This document shows positions 34,401-39,745 of a stretch of DNA of 39,745 bases, piece after piece. The stretch spans positions 1-39,745 of the forward strand of contig CALFIU010000151.1 of NCBI GenBank assembly GCA_937877455.1, read 5' to 3'. The position numbers and the translations under genes are program-made. Within the stretch, counting starts at the first letter, position 1; each line of letters begins with the position of its first letter. The DNA is from an uncultured Bacteroidales bacterium. GTDB lineage: Bacteria > Bacteroidota > Bacteroidia > Bacteroidales > UBA3824. Below the pieces are notes generated by a model. The model did not search any database. It had not been told where the DNA came from and was given only the letters and a program-made list of their open reading frames with translations.

Positions 34401-34506
34401 CAATTGCTTTGATATATGCTTGTTCGCCTTCTTCGGCAGTTTGGCTATAGCATAGTTTATGTGAGACAAAAAAAATGGTAAATAAAACTATAAATATCTT
34501 TTTCAT
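31480..34506 (-). CDS. exported TPR-CHAT (caspase-like) protein
   Basis: A 1008-residue protein with an N-terminal signal peptide (MKKIFIVLFTIFFVSHKLCYS). Residues about 25-430 are tetratricopeptide repeats of the kinesin-light-chain style (VSDYSKLAILLKEQGKYDDA, GGIYNNLAQIYFNDGDDETA). A helical linker follows, then a C-terminal CHAT domain (about 700-1008) with the caspase-like dyad: His868 in IIHIATHGTVN and Cys915 in IILSACETGLGKI. VIGLGRALLYAGAKNIIASF is also typical. So it is probably an active cysteine protease or a protein-protein scaffold outside the cytoplasm. It is single-gene, with a divergent T9SS cargo gene 88 nt away. Substrate unknown. Confidence 0.9.
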   Translation of the reverse strand: MKKIFIVLFTIFFVSHKLCYSQTAEEGEQAYIKAIEAEQQGNWPAANELYEEAATIFENLNMKTNVLKIRYQNSVLLIRTGDLKYAQTTLNNILEQTKDPQLFDAQLISACYTSLGRISAMYGKPDESLDYFEKALKSDSTQFGAESVQAAQAYANIGTAYSQKYEYTKAENFFNKAKQIFIKKEGEKTPNLINVDINLALISTYSGRYDDAIAIYKEAESIIPQGDGRFILQLADIYSGYCDAYTSKGEYNIAESYINKSLEIKKANFGENNINTVSDYSKLAILLKEQGKYDDAVNYFQKAGNIIAKNYGKKHPDLGGIYNNLAQIYFNDGDDETAKEYYTKAIESISAVYGDMHPDIAAINNNIALIDMKNKDYDNAIFNLQAAIQIYETNYGSRSVKLVEPYANIASAYFEKNEFRETIKFYKKSIEANMPEFNSPQENIFANPKFSTYKNGIKLIGSLKNKAAATLQYYDAIQDAELLHNVVECVYLTDSIIDDLRKSIVSENDKLLLSSISVDVYENGIYAAAKIYEIDRDFKSCSDAFYFSEKSKAGTLLEAMAGAKAQNFAGIPKQLIEKEKFLSEKMAYYKKQIAEDDDPSQQTKHRNQLFEYENQYRTLIKNFETDYPEYYNQKYSNKFINLNDVQALIPENTALVSYFTGTKYIYSISATKYTYSILASQKPDNFVTMIKEWREAITDYNIESFENYKNIAHEIYQIFFPQNLPKNTVNITIIPDGILSIVPFEAMLTDDYVGELKNFKDYPFLIKKYNISYNYSAFLTIARYKEPVNLDKFQWLGIAPVFDAANTTYFKDNQVPPIPETLNEISEIAKHLGEQKIITKMLIRKDADETNIKNIDLKQYKIIHIATHGTVNTENPELSGLFLSQDTTKKEDGMLYSGEIYNLKLNADLIILSACETGLGKIIKGEGVIGLGRALLYAGAKNIIASFWQVSDASTAVLMTNFYDNINKKAKRDNISFSENLYNAKLKMINEGKFAHPYFWSPFVIIGE

Positions 34507-34519
34507 CGTTCTTTATTAA

Positions 34520-34551
34520 TTGCTAATTTGTTTTTTTTATTAATAATTTTG
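34520..34551 (+). promoter_or_regulatory. promoter of the T9SS cargo gene
   Basis: TTG (34520-34522), 21-nt spacer, TAATTTTG (34544-34551): a full Bacteroidetes promoter match in the gap between the divergent TPR-CHAT and T9SS cargo genes, 43 nt before the ATG at 34595. Confidence 0.65.
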
Positions 34552-34594
34552 CGGAAAAATAAGCGTTTTTATTTATTATTACAAAAGTTTTTTT

Positions 34595-36094
34595 ATGAAT
34601 GTTTTGTTAACATTTTTGATGCTATTGTTGGCTTTTTCGTCTTTTGGGCAAAACAAGTTGCAGACACCAAAAATAGATTATGTAACTGTTGACACTGCAA
34701 CTGGTCGTCCAATTATAGGTTGGAGTGCTGCAGATTCCGAAAATGTAGAAGGCTTTATTGTAAAGCGTTTGATAGTTGATGGCGTTGGCGTTGTTTCGGG
34801 AACATTTAATAATGTGGCGGTTATAGAAAGAAACGATGTTTTTTCGTGGATTGACAATTCAACCGACTATTCTACAATGGCAAAACCTTCGCAACGCATT
34901 GAGTATTATTGTGTTTCGTCGTATGTTACAATTGATGGGCAAAAATATTATAGTCTGATGAGTGAGCCGTGTTCAACAATGTTGCTTAATGTAGAATATA
35001 ATCAATGCAGCGATGAGTATAACTTTTTGTGGAATAGTAGTTTAAATACGCAAGTTGACTATTATGTATTACATTCGTCGCAAGATAATTCATACGTTAA
35101 GCCAAGGTTTGCTATGGTAAAAGATACGTCTTATGTTTATAAATTTGATAAATTTATAGATTTGCGACGTTTTACTGTAGAATGTGTATTAAAAAACGGA
35201 TTTTCGGAGTTTTCTCCAATTGTTGACTTTGAAGCCGAACAACAGATTGCTCCAAAAATAATAGAAATTTCCAACGTTTCGGTTAACGATGACGGTAAAA
35301 TAGAATTGACATTTAATGCATCAGAAAATAAATATGTGTCAAAATATTTTTTAATTCGCAACAACGTTGATATAGGAGTTAGCGACACGTTAGCAATGAG
35401 TTTTCTATCAGTCGAAAATTTTTTATATGTAGATACAACAGCTGATGTATCAGTGCATTACAATTATGTTTTGGCGGCAGTTAATAGTTGTGCAACGGTT
35501 TTTGGCTTATCAAATACGGCTGGCAACATAGTTTTTGTTGCAGAAAAAGGCGATGGTAATATCAATAATTTGGAGTGGAATAACATCTCAATATTGCCGC
35601 AAGATATTGATAATGTTGATATTATGCGTAGTATTGATGGTGAAGAGTATTTAACTATTTATTCGTGCAATGCTCAAAATACAAATTATTCGGATGTTTT
35701 GTCAAATATTATAGCCAATCGAGAAAAACATTTAGGAAGTTTTTGTTATCAGCTTTGTTTAATATCGATGCATGGAGATACTGCTTTTTCCAACATAGCA
35801 TGTGTTAGTCGTGAGCCAGTTATATATATTCCTAACGCATTGAATCCCAATAGTTCAAATTCCGAAAATTGGACATTTCGTCCCAAGGCAGATTTTCTTG
35901 ACGATTATAAATTAACGATTTATGACAAGCGAGGTGCAATTATTTTTTCATCACAAGATATTTTTGACGGTTGGGACGGAAGAAATGGCGCGGGGAAACT
36001 CTATCCTCCAGATACTTACGTTTATCTTATTGTTTATCGTGATTCGATGGGGAAAAAACATAAACTATCGGGATTTGTCAATTTGGTTTATTGA
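34595..36094 (+). CDS. secreted protein with T9SS type B (gliding motility-type) sorting domain
   Basis: A 499-residue exported protein with signal MNVLLTFLMLLLAFSSFGQ. The body (about 25-400) reads as a series of beta-sandwich, fibronectin III-like modules (for example VTVDTATGRPIIGWSAAD, VEGFIVKRL). The last 90 residues form a type B C-terminal sorting domain: IYIPNALNPNSSNSENWTF, YKLTIYDKRGAIIFSS, FDGWDGRNGAGKLYPPDTYV and the closing KHKLSGFVNLVY. Such domains direct cargo through the type IX secretion system across the outer membrane. No enzyme motif is visible, so an adhesin or surface-layer role is plausible. It is divergent from the TPR-CHAT gene. Confidence 0.85.
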   Translation: MNVLLTFLMLLLAFSSFGQNKLQTPKIDYVTVDTATGRPIIGWSAADSENVEGFIVKRLIVDGVGVVSGTFNNVAVIERNDVFSWIDNSTDYSTMAKPSQRIEYYCVSSYVTIDGQKYYSLMSEPCSTMLLNVEYNQCSDEYNFLWNSSLNTQVDYYVLHSSQDNSYVKPRFAMVKDTSYVYKFDKFIDLRRFTVECVLKNGFSEFSPIVDFEAEQQIAPKIIEISNVSVNDDGKIELTFNASENKYVSKYFLIRNNVDIGVSDTLAMSFLSVENFLYVDTTADVSVHYNYVLAAVNSCATVFGLSNTAGNIVFVAEKGDGNINNLEWNNISILPQDIDNVDIMRSIDGEEYLTIYSCNAQNTNYSDVLSNIIANREKHLGSFCYQLCLISMHGDTAFSNIACVSREPVIYIPNALNPNSSNSENWTFRPKADFLDDYKLTIYDKRGAIIFSSQDIFDGWDGRNGAGKLYPPDTYVYLIVYRDSMGKKHKLSGFVNLVY

Positions 36095-36169
36095 TTTTAT
36101 TTATAAAAAACGACTAAACCAACAATATTGTCTGTTAAAATTAAAAATAAAAAAATTATATAGAAACGT

Positions 36170-36197
36170 TTGAAATAAAAAACAATTATTACCTTTG
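36170..36197 (+). promoter_or_regulatory. promoter of rnpB
   Basis: TTG (36170-36172) and TACCTTTG (36190-36197), spacer 17 nt, just before the RNase P RNA at 36203. The -7 is a full match; the spacer is shorter than usual. Confidence 0.55.
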
Positions 36198-36202
36198 CCG
36201 TT

Positions 36203-36593
36203 GGAAGCAGGCTGGTTTGCCGCCGTATGTGATAAGGATATTTTGTTATAATTTATTATAACAGAATATCAATTGTCATGTAAGGAGGAAAGTCCGGGCA
36301 ACATAGAGCACCGCACTTCTTAACTGGAAGATGGCCGCGAGGTTGTGATAAATGTAGAAGAAAATAACCGCCCGTAAGGGTAAGGGTGAGAAGGCGAGGT
36401 AAGAGCTCACCGGTGGCGGCAGTGATGTCGTCAGACGTACATCGGCGGGTTGAAAGACCAAATATATCGGCGTTTTCGGGTTGCTCGTCCGAGCCGAGGG
36501 GTGGGTCGTTAGAGAGCGTGGGCAACTGCGTTAGTAGATAAATGGCAGACATCGTTTTTTACGGTACAGAATCCGGCTTATAGGCAGGCTTCC
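36203..36593 (+). ncRNA. rnpB: RNase P RNA (bacterial class A)
   Basis: Catalytic RNA that matures the 5' ends of tRNAs. P1 is formed by GGAAGC (36203-36208) and GCTTCC (36588-36593). Universally conserved blocks are present: GAGGAAAGTCCGGGC (start about 36284), AGGGTGAGAAGGCGAGGTAA then GAGCTCACCGG, AGATAAATGGCAGAC and the terminal ACAGAATCCGGCTTA. The P3 arm is unusually extended: GATATTTTGTTATAAT (36237-36252) pairs with ATTATAACAGAATATC (36255-36270). The T run after 36593 serves as terminator. Any reading frame inside is spurious. Confidence 0.96.
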
Positions 36594-36629
36594 TTTTTTT
36601 GATAAAAAAATATCACAAAATATTATAAA

Positions 36630-37007
36630 ATGAAAAAGATAATTTCTACAGAAAATGCGCCCAAAGCCATTGGTCCATATAGTCAGGCTGTGGAAACAAA
36701 TGGTATGTTGTTTGTTTCGGGGCAAATTCCAATTGATCCAAAAACTGGTAACCTTATTGATGGTGATATTTCCAAACAGACCGAACTTGTGTTAACTAAT
36801 ATTGGAAATATTTTAAAAACAGCAGGTTATGATTATGAAAACGTTGTAAAAACCACTTGTTTGCTTGCCGATATTAAAGATTTTGCAGCCATGAATGCTG
36901 TGTATGCAACGTTTTTTAAGGTTAATCCACCTGCACGTGCTGCCTTTGCAGTAAAGGATTTGCCAGCTGGTGCAAAACTTGAAATAGAGGTTATTGCAAC
37001 GAAGTAA
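36630..37007 (+). CDS. ridA: RidA family enamine/imine deaminase
   Basis: A 125-residue cytoplasmic protein of the YjgF/RidA family, which hydrolyses reactive 2-aminoacrylate and related enamines released by PLP enzymes. It contains AIGPYSQAVETNGMLFVSGQ at the start, CLLADIKDFAAMNAVYATFF in the middle, and PARAAFAVKDLPAGAKLEIE with the catalytic arginine. Length and motifs are standard. It lies 36 nt after rnpB and is followed by a strong terminator. Confidence 0.95.
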   Translation: MKKIISTENAPKAIGPYSQAVETNGMLFVSGQIPIDPKTGNLIDGDISKQTELVLTNIGNILKTAGYDYENVVKTTCLLADIKDFAAMNAVYATFFKVNPPARAAFAVKDLPAGAKLEIEVIATK

Positions 37008-37063
37008 AAATTATTGAAAAGATTTAGACAAAGTTTTATTTTTTTGTCAAAATTTTATGATAT

Positions 37064-37098
37064 ACCGAATTAAACATTGTGTTTGATTCGGTTTTTTT
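37064..37098 (+). terminator. terminator of ridA
   Basis: ACCGAATTAAAC (37064-37075) pairs with GTTTGATTCGGT (37081-37092) over 12 positions with one G-U, loop of 5, followed by T's to 37098. Confidence 0.88.
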
Positions 37099-37121
37099 AC
37101 AGGTAGAAATTTTTTTTAATT

Positions 37122-37895
37122 ATGGAAAAATATTGGTTTATTTTTTTGGATTCCAACAATTTGCTTTTGAAAAAACAAGAAGACGGTAGCCTATGTGTTC
37201 CTTTAATGGAAAAAGAGCCAATTGATGTATTTAGAAAAATTCATAGCCTTGGAATTGTTAATGGTTTTGAAAGTTATACATTTAGGGCTTGCACAAAAGA
37301 AGTTCCGTATGGTTTTGAGTCTGTTGGACTTAGAAAGAGTTTTAATTATTTAACTTCGGAGTTTTATACAGTTGCAGGACGTGCATTTCAAATTATTTTT
37401 TGGGACGAAAGTTATGTTTATTGTCCTAAATGTGGGGCAAAACTTGAGTTAAATACGCCGTTGAGTAAAATATGTAGGGATTGTGGCAATGAGATTTGGC
37501 CGAGAATAAATCCTGCGATTATTGTTTTGGTTTCTCGTCAAGGAGGAGATGCGCTGTTAATCCATGCAAAAAATTTCAAAGGGTCGTTTTATGGTGCTGT
37601 AGCTGGTTTTTTGGAAATAGGAGAAAGTCTTGAAGAATGTGTTAGGCGAGAGGTGAGAGAAGAAACTGGAATTGAAATTGATAACATTCGTTATTTTGCA
37701 TCGCAACCTTGGCCCTATCCATCTGGTCTTATGGTTGGTTTTTTTGCCGATTATGTTTCTGGTGATATTAAAATTCAAGAATCGGAACTATCAGATGCTC
37801 AATGGTTTAATGTTGCAAATCTTCCAGAAATACCACCAAAACTTAGTATGGCTCGTATGTTGATTGATGCTTGGAAATTAAAGGTTTTAATTTGA
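37122..37895 (+). CDS. nudC: NADH pyrophosphatase / RNA decapping NUDIX enzyme
   Basis: A 257-residue enzyme that cleaves NAD(H), and in Escherichia coli removes NAD caps from RNA. The N-terminal domain is variable. A zinc ribbon follows with Cys101, Cys104, Cys118 and Cys121 (YCPKCGAKLE, KICRDCGNEIWPR). The NUDIX box is at about 162-184 (GFLEIGESLEECVRREVREE, then TGI). The NudC-specific SQPWPYPSGLMVGF (about 194-207) fixes the subfamily. It is a single gene between ridA and the accessory cassette. Confidence 0.95.
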   Translation: MEKYWFIFLDSNNLLLKKQEDGSLCVPLMEKEPIDVFRKIHSLGIVNGFESYTFRACTKEVPYGFESVGLRKSFNYLTSEFYTVAGRAFQIIFWDESYVYCPKCGAKLELNTPLSKICRDCGNEIWPRINPAIIVLVSRQGGDALLIHAKNFKGSFYGAVAGFLEIGESLEECVRREVREETGIEIDNIRYFASQPWPYPSGLMVGFFADYVSGDIKIQESELSDAQWFNVANLPEIPPKLSMARMLIDAWKLKVLI

Positions 37896-37946
37896 ATTTT
37901 GTATTTTTTGAGCAAAAGGTAGCATTGATTCAAACAATTTAAACAT

Positions 37947-37983
37947 AATACAGCGTTTGAAAAATGCTTTTAAACGCTGTATT
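37947..37983. terminator. 12-bp hairpin between nudC and the accessory cassette
   Basis: AATACAGCGTTT (37947-37958) pairs perfectly with AAACGCTGTATT (37972-37983), loop of 13. There is no strong T run on either strand, so termination is plausible but not certain. It lies between convergent genes. Confidence 0.55.
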
Positions 37984-37993
37984 GTGTATTTAT

Positions 37994-38389
37994 TTAGTCC
38001 CAGTCTCCATCCCTATCGTACCTGATGCATGAGTAGTCTTGCTCTTTGAGCCACTGCCAAAATGTGATGTCGCGGTCAAGGTAGCCGTACTCTTTTAGGT
38101 TGATTTCCAGTAGTTCAGCGAGAGAACTGAAATGCCACTCTGTCATGTATTTGCCGTTGACTATTCGGTTGATGGCATATTCACTGTATGATTGACGGTA
38201 CATATATAAGCCATCATTGTTTTCGTTATGTTCTAATAGCCAGTCGTAGGCAAAAGAGGCTTCATTTTCCTCTTTGTACTCCAATTCTTGGAAAAATTTT
38301 TTTTCGTTTTCCGACTGATATTTACCGCGCATATTCTCAAAGAGTTTCGCGTCCTCTGGTGGCGTACAGAAAAATTCTTCTGTTTTCAT
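37994..38389 (-). CDS. acidic protein of unknown function, third gene of accessory cassette
   Basis: From ATG at 38389 it encodes 131 residues beginning MKTEEFFCTPPEDAKLFEN. An upstream in-frame ATG at 38413 would add eight residues but overlap the previous gene by 14 nt. It is rich in Glu and Asp (QELEYKEENEASF, LLEHNENNDGLY, and YDRDGDWD at the end) and in aromatic residues, with no signal peptide or membrane segment. Small acidic partners of this kind are often inhibitors or immunity-type proteins; that is only inference from composition and position. Last gene of a minus-strand operon with two genes of foreign-looking composition. No family recognised. Confidence 0.65.
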   Translation of the reverse strand: MKTEEFFCTPPEDAKLFENMRGKYQSENEKKFFQELEYKEENEASFAYDWLLEHNENNDGLYMYRQSYSEYAINRIVNGKYMTEWHFSSLAELLEINLKEYGYLDRDITFWQWLKEQDYSCIRYDRDGDWD

Positions 38390-38399
38390 TATATTTGTA

Positions 38400-38819
38400 T
38401 TATAATTGGACATTGGGAGCCACTTTCTTTATTAATGCTCCGTATTTTTGTGTTTCTTCGTCTGTGGCGGCTCTGCCATTTTTGCGTTTGATTTTGCCTT
38501 TTGCATTGATGACGAGGTCGTGTACGTGGAGATGCCCTTTGCTGTAGGGTTTATGTTCGTGGTCCCAATCCAAATCAAGCACTGCTTTCCTGTTTTCAAA
38601 TATACGGATTTGCACGGGAGAACTATCGAACTCTGATAGTTTGATATAGAAATCTGACGTATTGGAGTATAGTGGCAATCCGGCATGGTTGGGTATTGTG
38701 TCGTCGATTTTTTCAACGACCTTTCCAGTCATTCCATCTACCGTTATTGTTTCGCCGACTTTCTTGTAAAGCCATTGCGAAAATCCGCCTTCTGCGATGT
38801 AATGTTTCATGCCGCCCAT
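38400..38819 (-). CDS. uncharacterised protein with HEHK...HVHD motif
   Basis: A 139-residue soluble protein. The middle reads VQIRIFENRKAVLDLDWDHE, followed by HKPYSKGHLHVHDLVIN. This resembles short domains seen at C-termini of phage or toxin-like proteins that combine a conserved Asp-His-rich core with HVH, perhaps a metal- or nucleic-acid-binding site. The N-terminal part includes GETITVDGMTGKVVEKIDD. The start at 38819 is chosen because AAGGAGGT, a perfect Shine-Dalgarno, lies 5 nt upstream. An ATG at 38810 overlapping the DUF4417 stop as ATGA is the alternative. It overlaps the upstream DUF4417 gene by 13 nt, so the genes are coupled. Function unknown. Confidence 0.7.
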   Translation of the reverse strand: MGGMKHYIAEGGFSQWLYKKVGETITVDGMTGKVVEKIDDTIPNHAGLPLYSNTSDFYIKLSEFDSSPVQIRIFENRKAVLDLDWDHEHKPYSKGHLHVHDLVINAKGKIKRKNGRAATDEETQKYGALIKKVAPNVQL

Positions 38820-39517
38820 ATTGCACCTCCTTTTAAAATGGTAAGGAAACTATTGTAGCTTCTTATTGGTGTTTCTATTTGCGGTGGCTCTACTTCGTTG
38901 CCGTAGATGAGAATCATTGTTGGATGGAGTTGCCGTTCCAATTCTATGATACCATGTTGCCATAGTTTGATGCATGCTTTGTCGTGTTTGATGCCTACTC
39001 CGCCGATGAAGATGACGCTGTTTTGAGGCAACCCTTCAAAGCAGTATTCAAAGGATTCTGCGTTGCTCCAACTCGCTGATGGAATCACTTTTAGTCCTTG
39101 CATCTGCCAATACGTTGTCAGTAGTCTGTTTTTGTACAGATTGATGATGTTCAATGCCCTTGATTGGTCGGCATACTGTGAGAAGTCTGGTGCGATAAGG
39201 CTACGTTGTTCTTTTTTGAACTTTTCAGTGTAGAATGTAGCCCTATTCCATACACGGACGAACTTATAGTCGTCTATGTAGAAGTGGACGAATCCTTCTT
39301 TGCCATTCCTGTCGCAAAATGGCACCAGTCTGTCAGGAATATAGCCATTGTAAGGGCTGACAATTGGAAGTTCGTTTTTCGGGGTGAACTTCATTCCTTT
39401 TGACAAATGGATGTTGTCGGTGTTCAGTTTTTTGTTTTTGTAAGAAGAAACACGCTTGTTGTTTGGTACATCGCCAAAATCAAGCGGCAAAACTCCTTGA
39501 AAAAAAATTGTTTTCAT
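38807..39517 (-). CDS. DUF4417 domain protein
   Basis: A 236-residue soluble protein. The DUF4417 region covers about residues 50-215, with LPIVSPYNGYIPDRLVPFCD, then EGFVHFYIDDYKFVRVWNRA, LIAPDFSQYADQSRALNIIN, WQMQGLKVIPSASWSNAESF, NSVIFIGGVG and a late ILIYGNEVE. I recall this family from plasmids, conjugative elements and phages of Firmicutes and Bacteroidetes; its activity is unknown. It heads a three-gene minus-strand operon, overlapping the next gene by 13 nt. GC content of the cassette is higher than nearby genes (hand-counted 60-base lines give 43-50%, versus 33% for one nudC line). Confidence 0.85.
   Translation of the reverse strand: MKTIFFQGVLPLDFGDVPNNKRVSSYKNKKLNTDNIHLSKGMKFTPKNELPIVSPYNGYIPDRLVPFCDRNGKEGFVHFYIDDYKFVRVWNRATFYTEKFKKEQRSLIAPDFSQYADQSRALNIINLYKNRLLTTYWQMQGLKVIPSASWSNAESFEYCFEGLPQNSVIFIGGVGIKHDKACIKLWQHGIIELERQLHPTMILIYGNEVEPPQIETPIRSYNSFLTILKGGAIWAA
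38825..38832 (-). promoter_or_regulatory. perfect Shine-Dalgarno AAGGAGGT
   Basis: On the minus strand AAGGAGGT (38832-38825) lies 5 nt before the ATG at 38819. Other genes in this window, except infC, lack such sites. Confidence 0.75.
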
Positions 39518-39745
39518 AAAAATGATTTTTAATCAAGGAAATTATTTTGCGTTTTACAAAAACAATATGTAATTTTGTAGGTGCAAAATAACTCCCCCTT
39601 TTTATTAATAAATAAAATGTTTTCTTGAGTTTTTGCGTCGTCTTACGAAGTGTGCGAAACTTTGTAAGACTTTTTTAACCTCGAGTTTTAATTTACACTT
39701 TTGTAAATCTTTTTTGATGCAAATATAATACTTTATTCAAGAAAA
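39518..39745 (-). promoter_or_regulatory. leader/upstream region of the DUF4417 operon with strong stem-loop
   Basis: No gene here. GTCTTACGAAGT (39640-39651) pairs with ACTTTGTAAGAC (39659-39670) over 12 positions with one G-U, and six T's follow on the plus strand (39671-39676). On the plus strand this would be a terminator. On the minus strand it lies in the possible leader of the DUF4417 operon. CAAATATA (39720-39727), reading TATATTTG on the minus strand, is a -7 candidate whose -33 would fall outside the window. Confidence 0.5.

Noticed and set aside
36256..36552. Minus-strand 98- and 61-residue frames
   Set aside because: They lie wholly within RNase P RNA, whose conserved blocks explain the sequence.
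39581..39630. Short imperfect direct repeats (TTGAGTTTTT, TCGAGTTTTA) near the right end as attachment sites
   Set aside because: Too short and AT-rich to distinguish from chance, and no recombinase gene adjoins.

Overview
The window looks like chromosomal DNA from a low-GC member of the Bacteroidales. Several independent signs agree. Promoters fit the Bacteroidetes pattern TTG-N19-21-TAnnTTTG, and Shine-Dalgarno sequences are almost absent. rsmD lies beside a DUF3822 gene, and there is a DUF2027-Smr protein and a GH3/beta-lactamase fusion, all combinations I associate with this phylum. A type IX secretion (type B) sorting domain and a TonB-dependent receptor are also present. I cannot name the genus.

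Layout. 1-245: a foreign-looking MATE transporter fragment (minus strand) abuts a 5'-truncated aspartate aminotransferase. 1.5-4.5 kb (minus): pyruvate kinase, a beta-barrel-like protein and an M15 peptidase lipoprotein. 4.5-7.6 kb: flavin reductase, then a membrane-anchored Ser/Thr kinase with xerD downstream. 7.8-11.0 kb: the classic translation operon thrS-infC-rpmI-rplT, where infC appears to start at AUA behind a strong Shine-Dalgarno. 11.2-14.2 kb: dapB, lepB and a second LepB-like protein lacking the catalytic serine. 14.3-17.9 kb: a NUDIX enzyme and three lipoproteins (pentapeptide-like, papain-like, small Asn/Ser/Thr-rich). 17.9-20.3 kb (minus): rsmD, DUF3822 and a conserved membrane-anchored protein. 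20.4-24.3 kb: RecD-like helicase, tRNA-Arg(TCT), TonB-dependent receptor. 24.4-30.3 kb (minus): 5'-nucleotidase-like phosphoesterase, GH3/beta-lactamase fusion and queA. 30.3-36.1 kb: Smr protein, an exported TPR-CHAT protease-like protein, and a divergent T9SS cargo protein. 36.2-37.9 kb: rnpB, ridA, nudC. 38-39.7 kb (minus): a three-gene accessory cassette (DUF4417, a His-rich-motif protein, an acidic protein) with higher GC than its surroundings and a perfect Shine-Dalgarno, suggesting horizontal origin.

Most of the window is housekeeping: translation and tRNA modification, lysine/cell-wall precursor synthesis, protein export and nucleotide sanitation. The parts most likely to hold undescribed biology are the DUF4417 cassette, the TPR-CHAT/T9SS pair, the tandem active and inactive signal peptidases, the lipoprotein cluster, and the kinase with a PH-like domain, 10-residue repeats and a SHOCT-like tail. 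All database-level assignments are from recognition of motifs and have not been searched.
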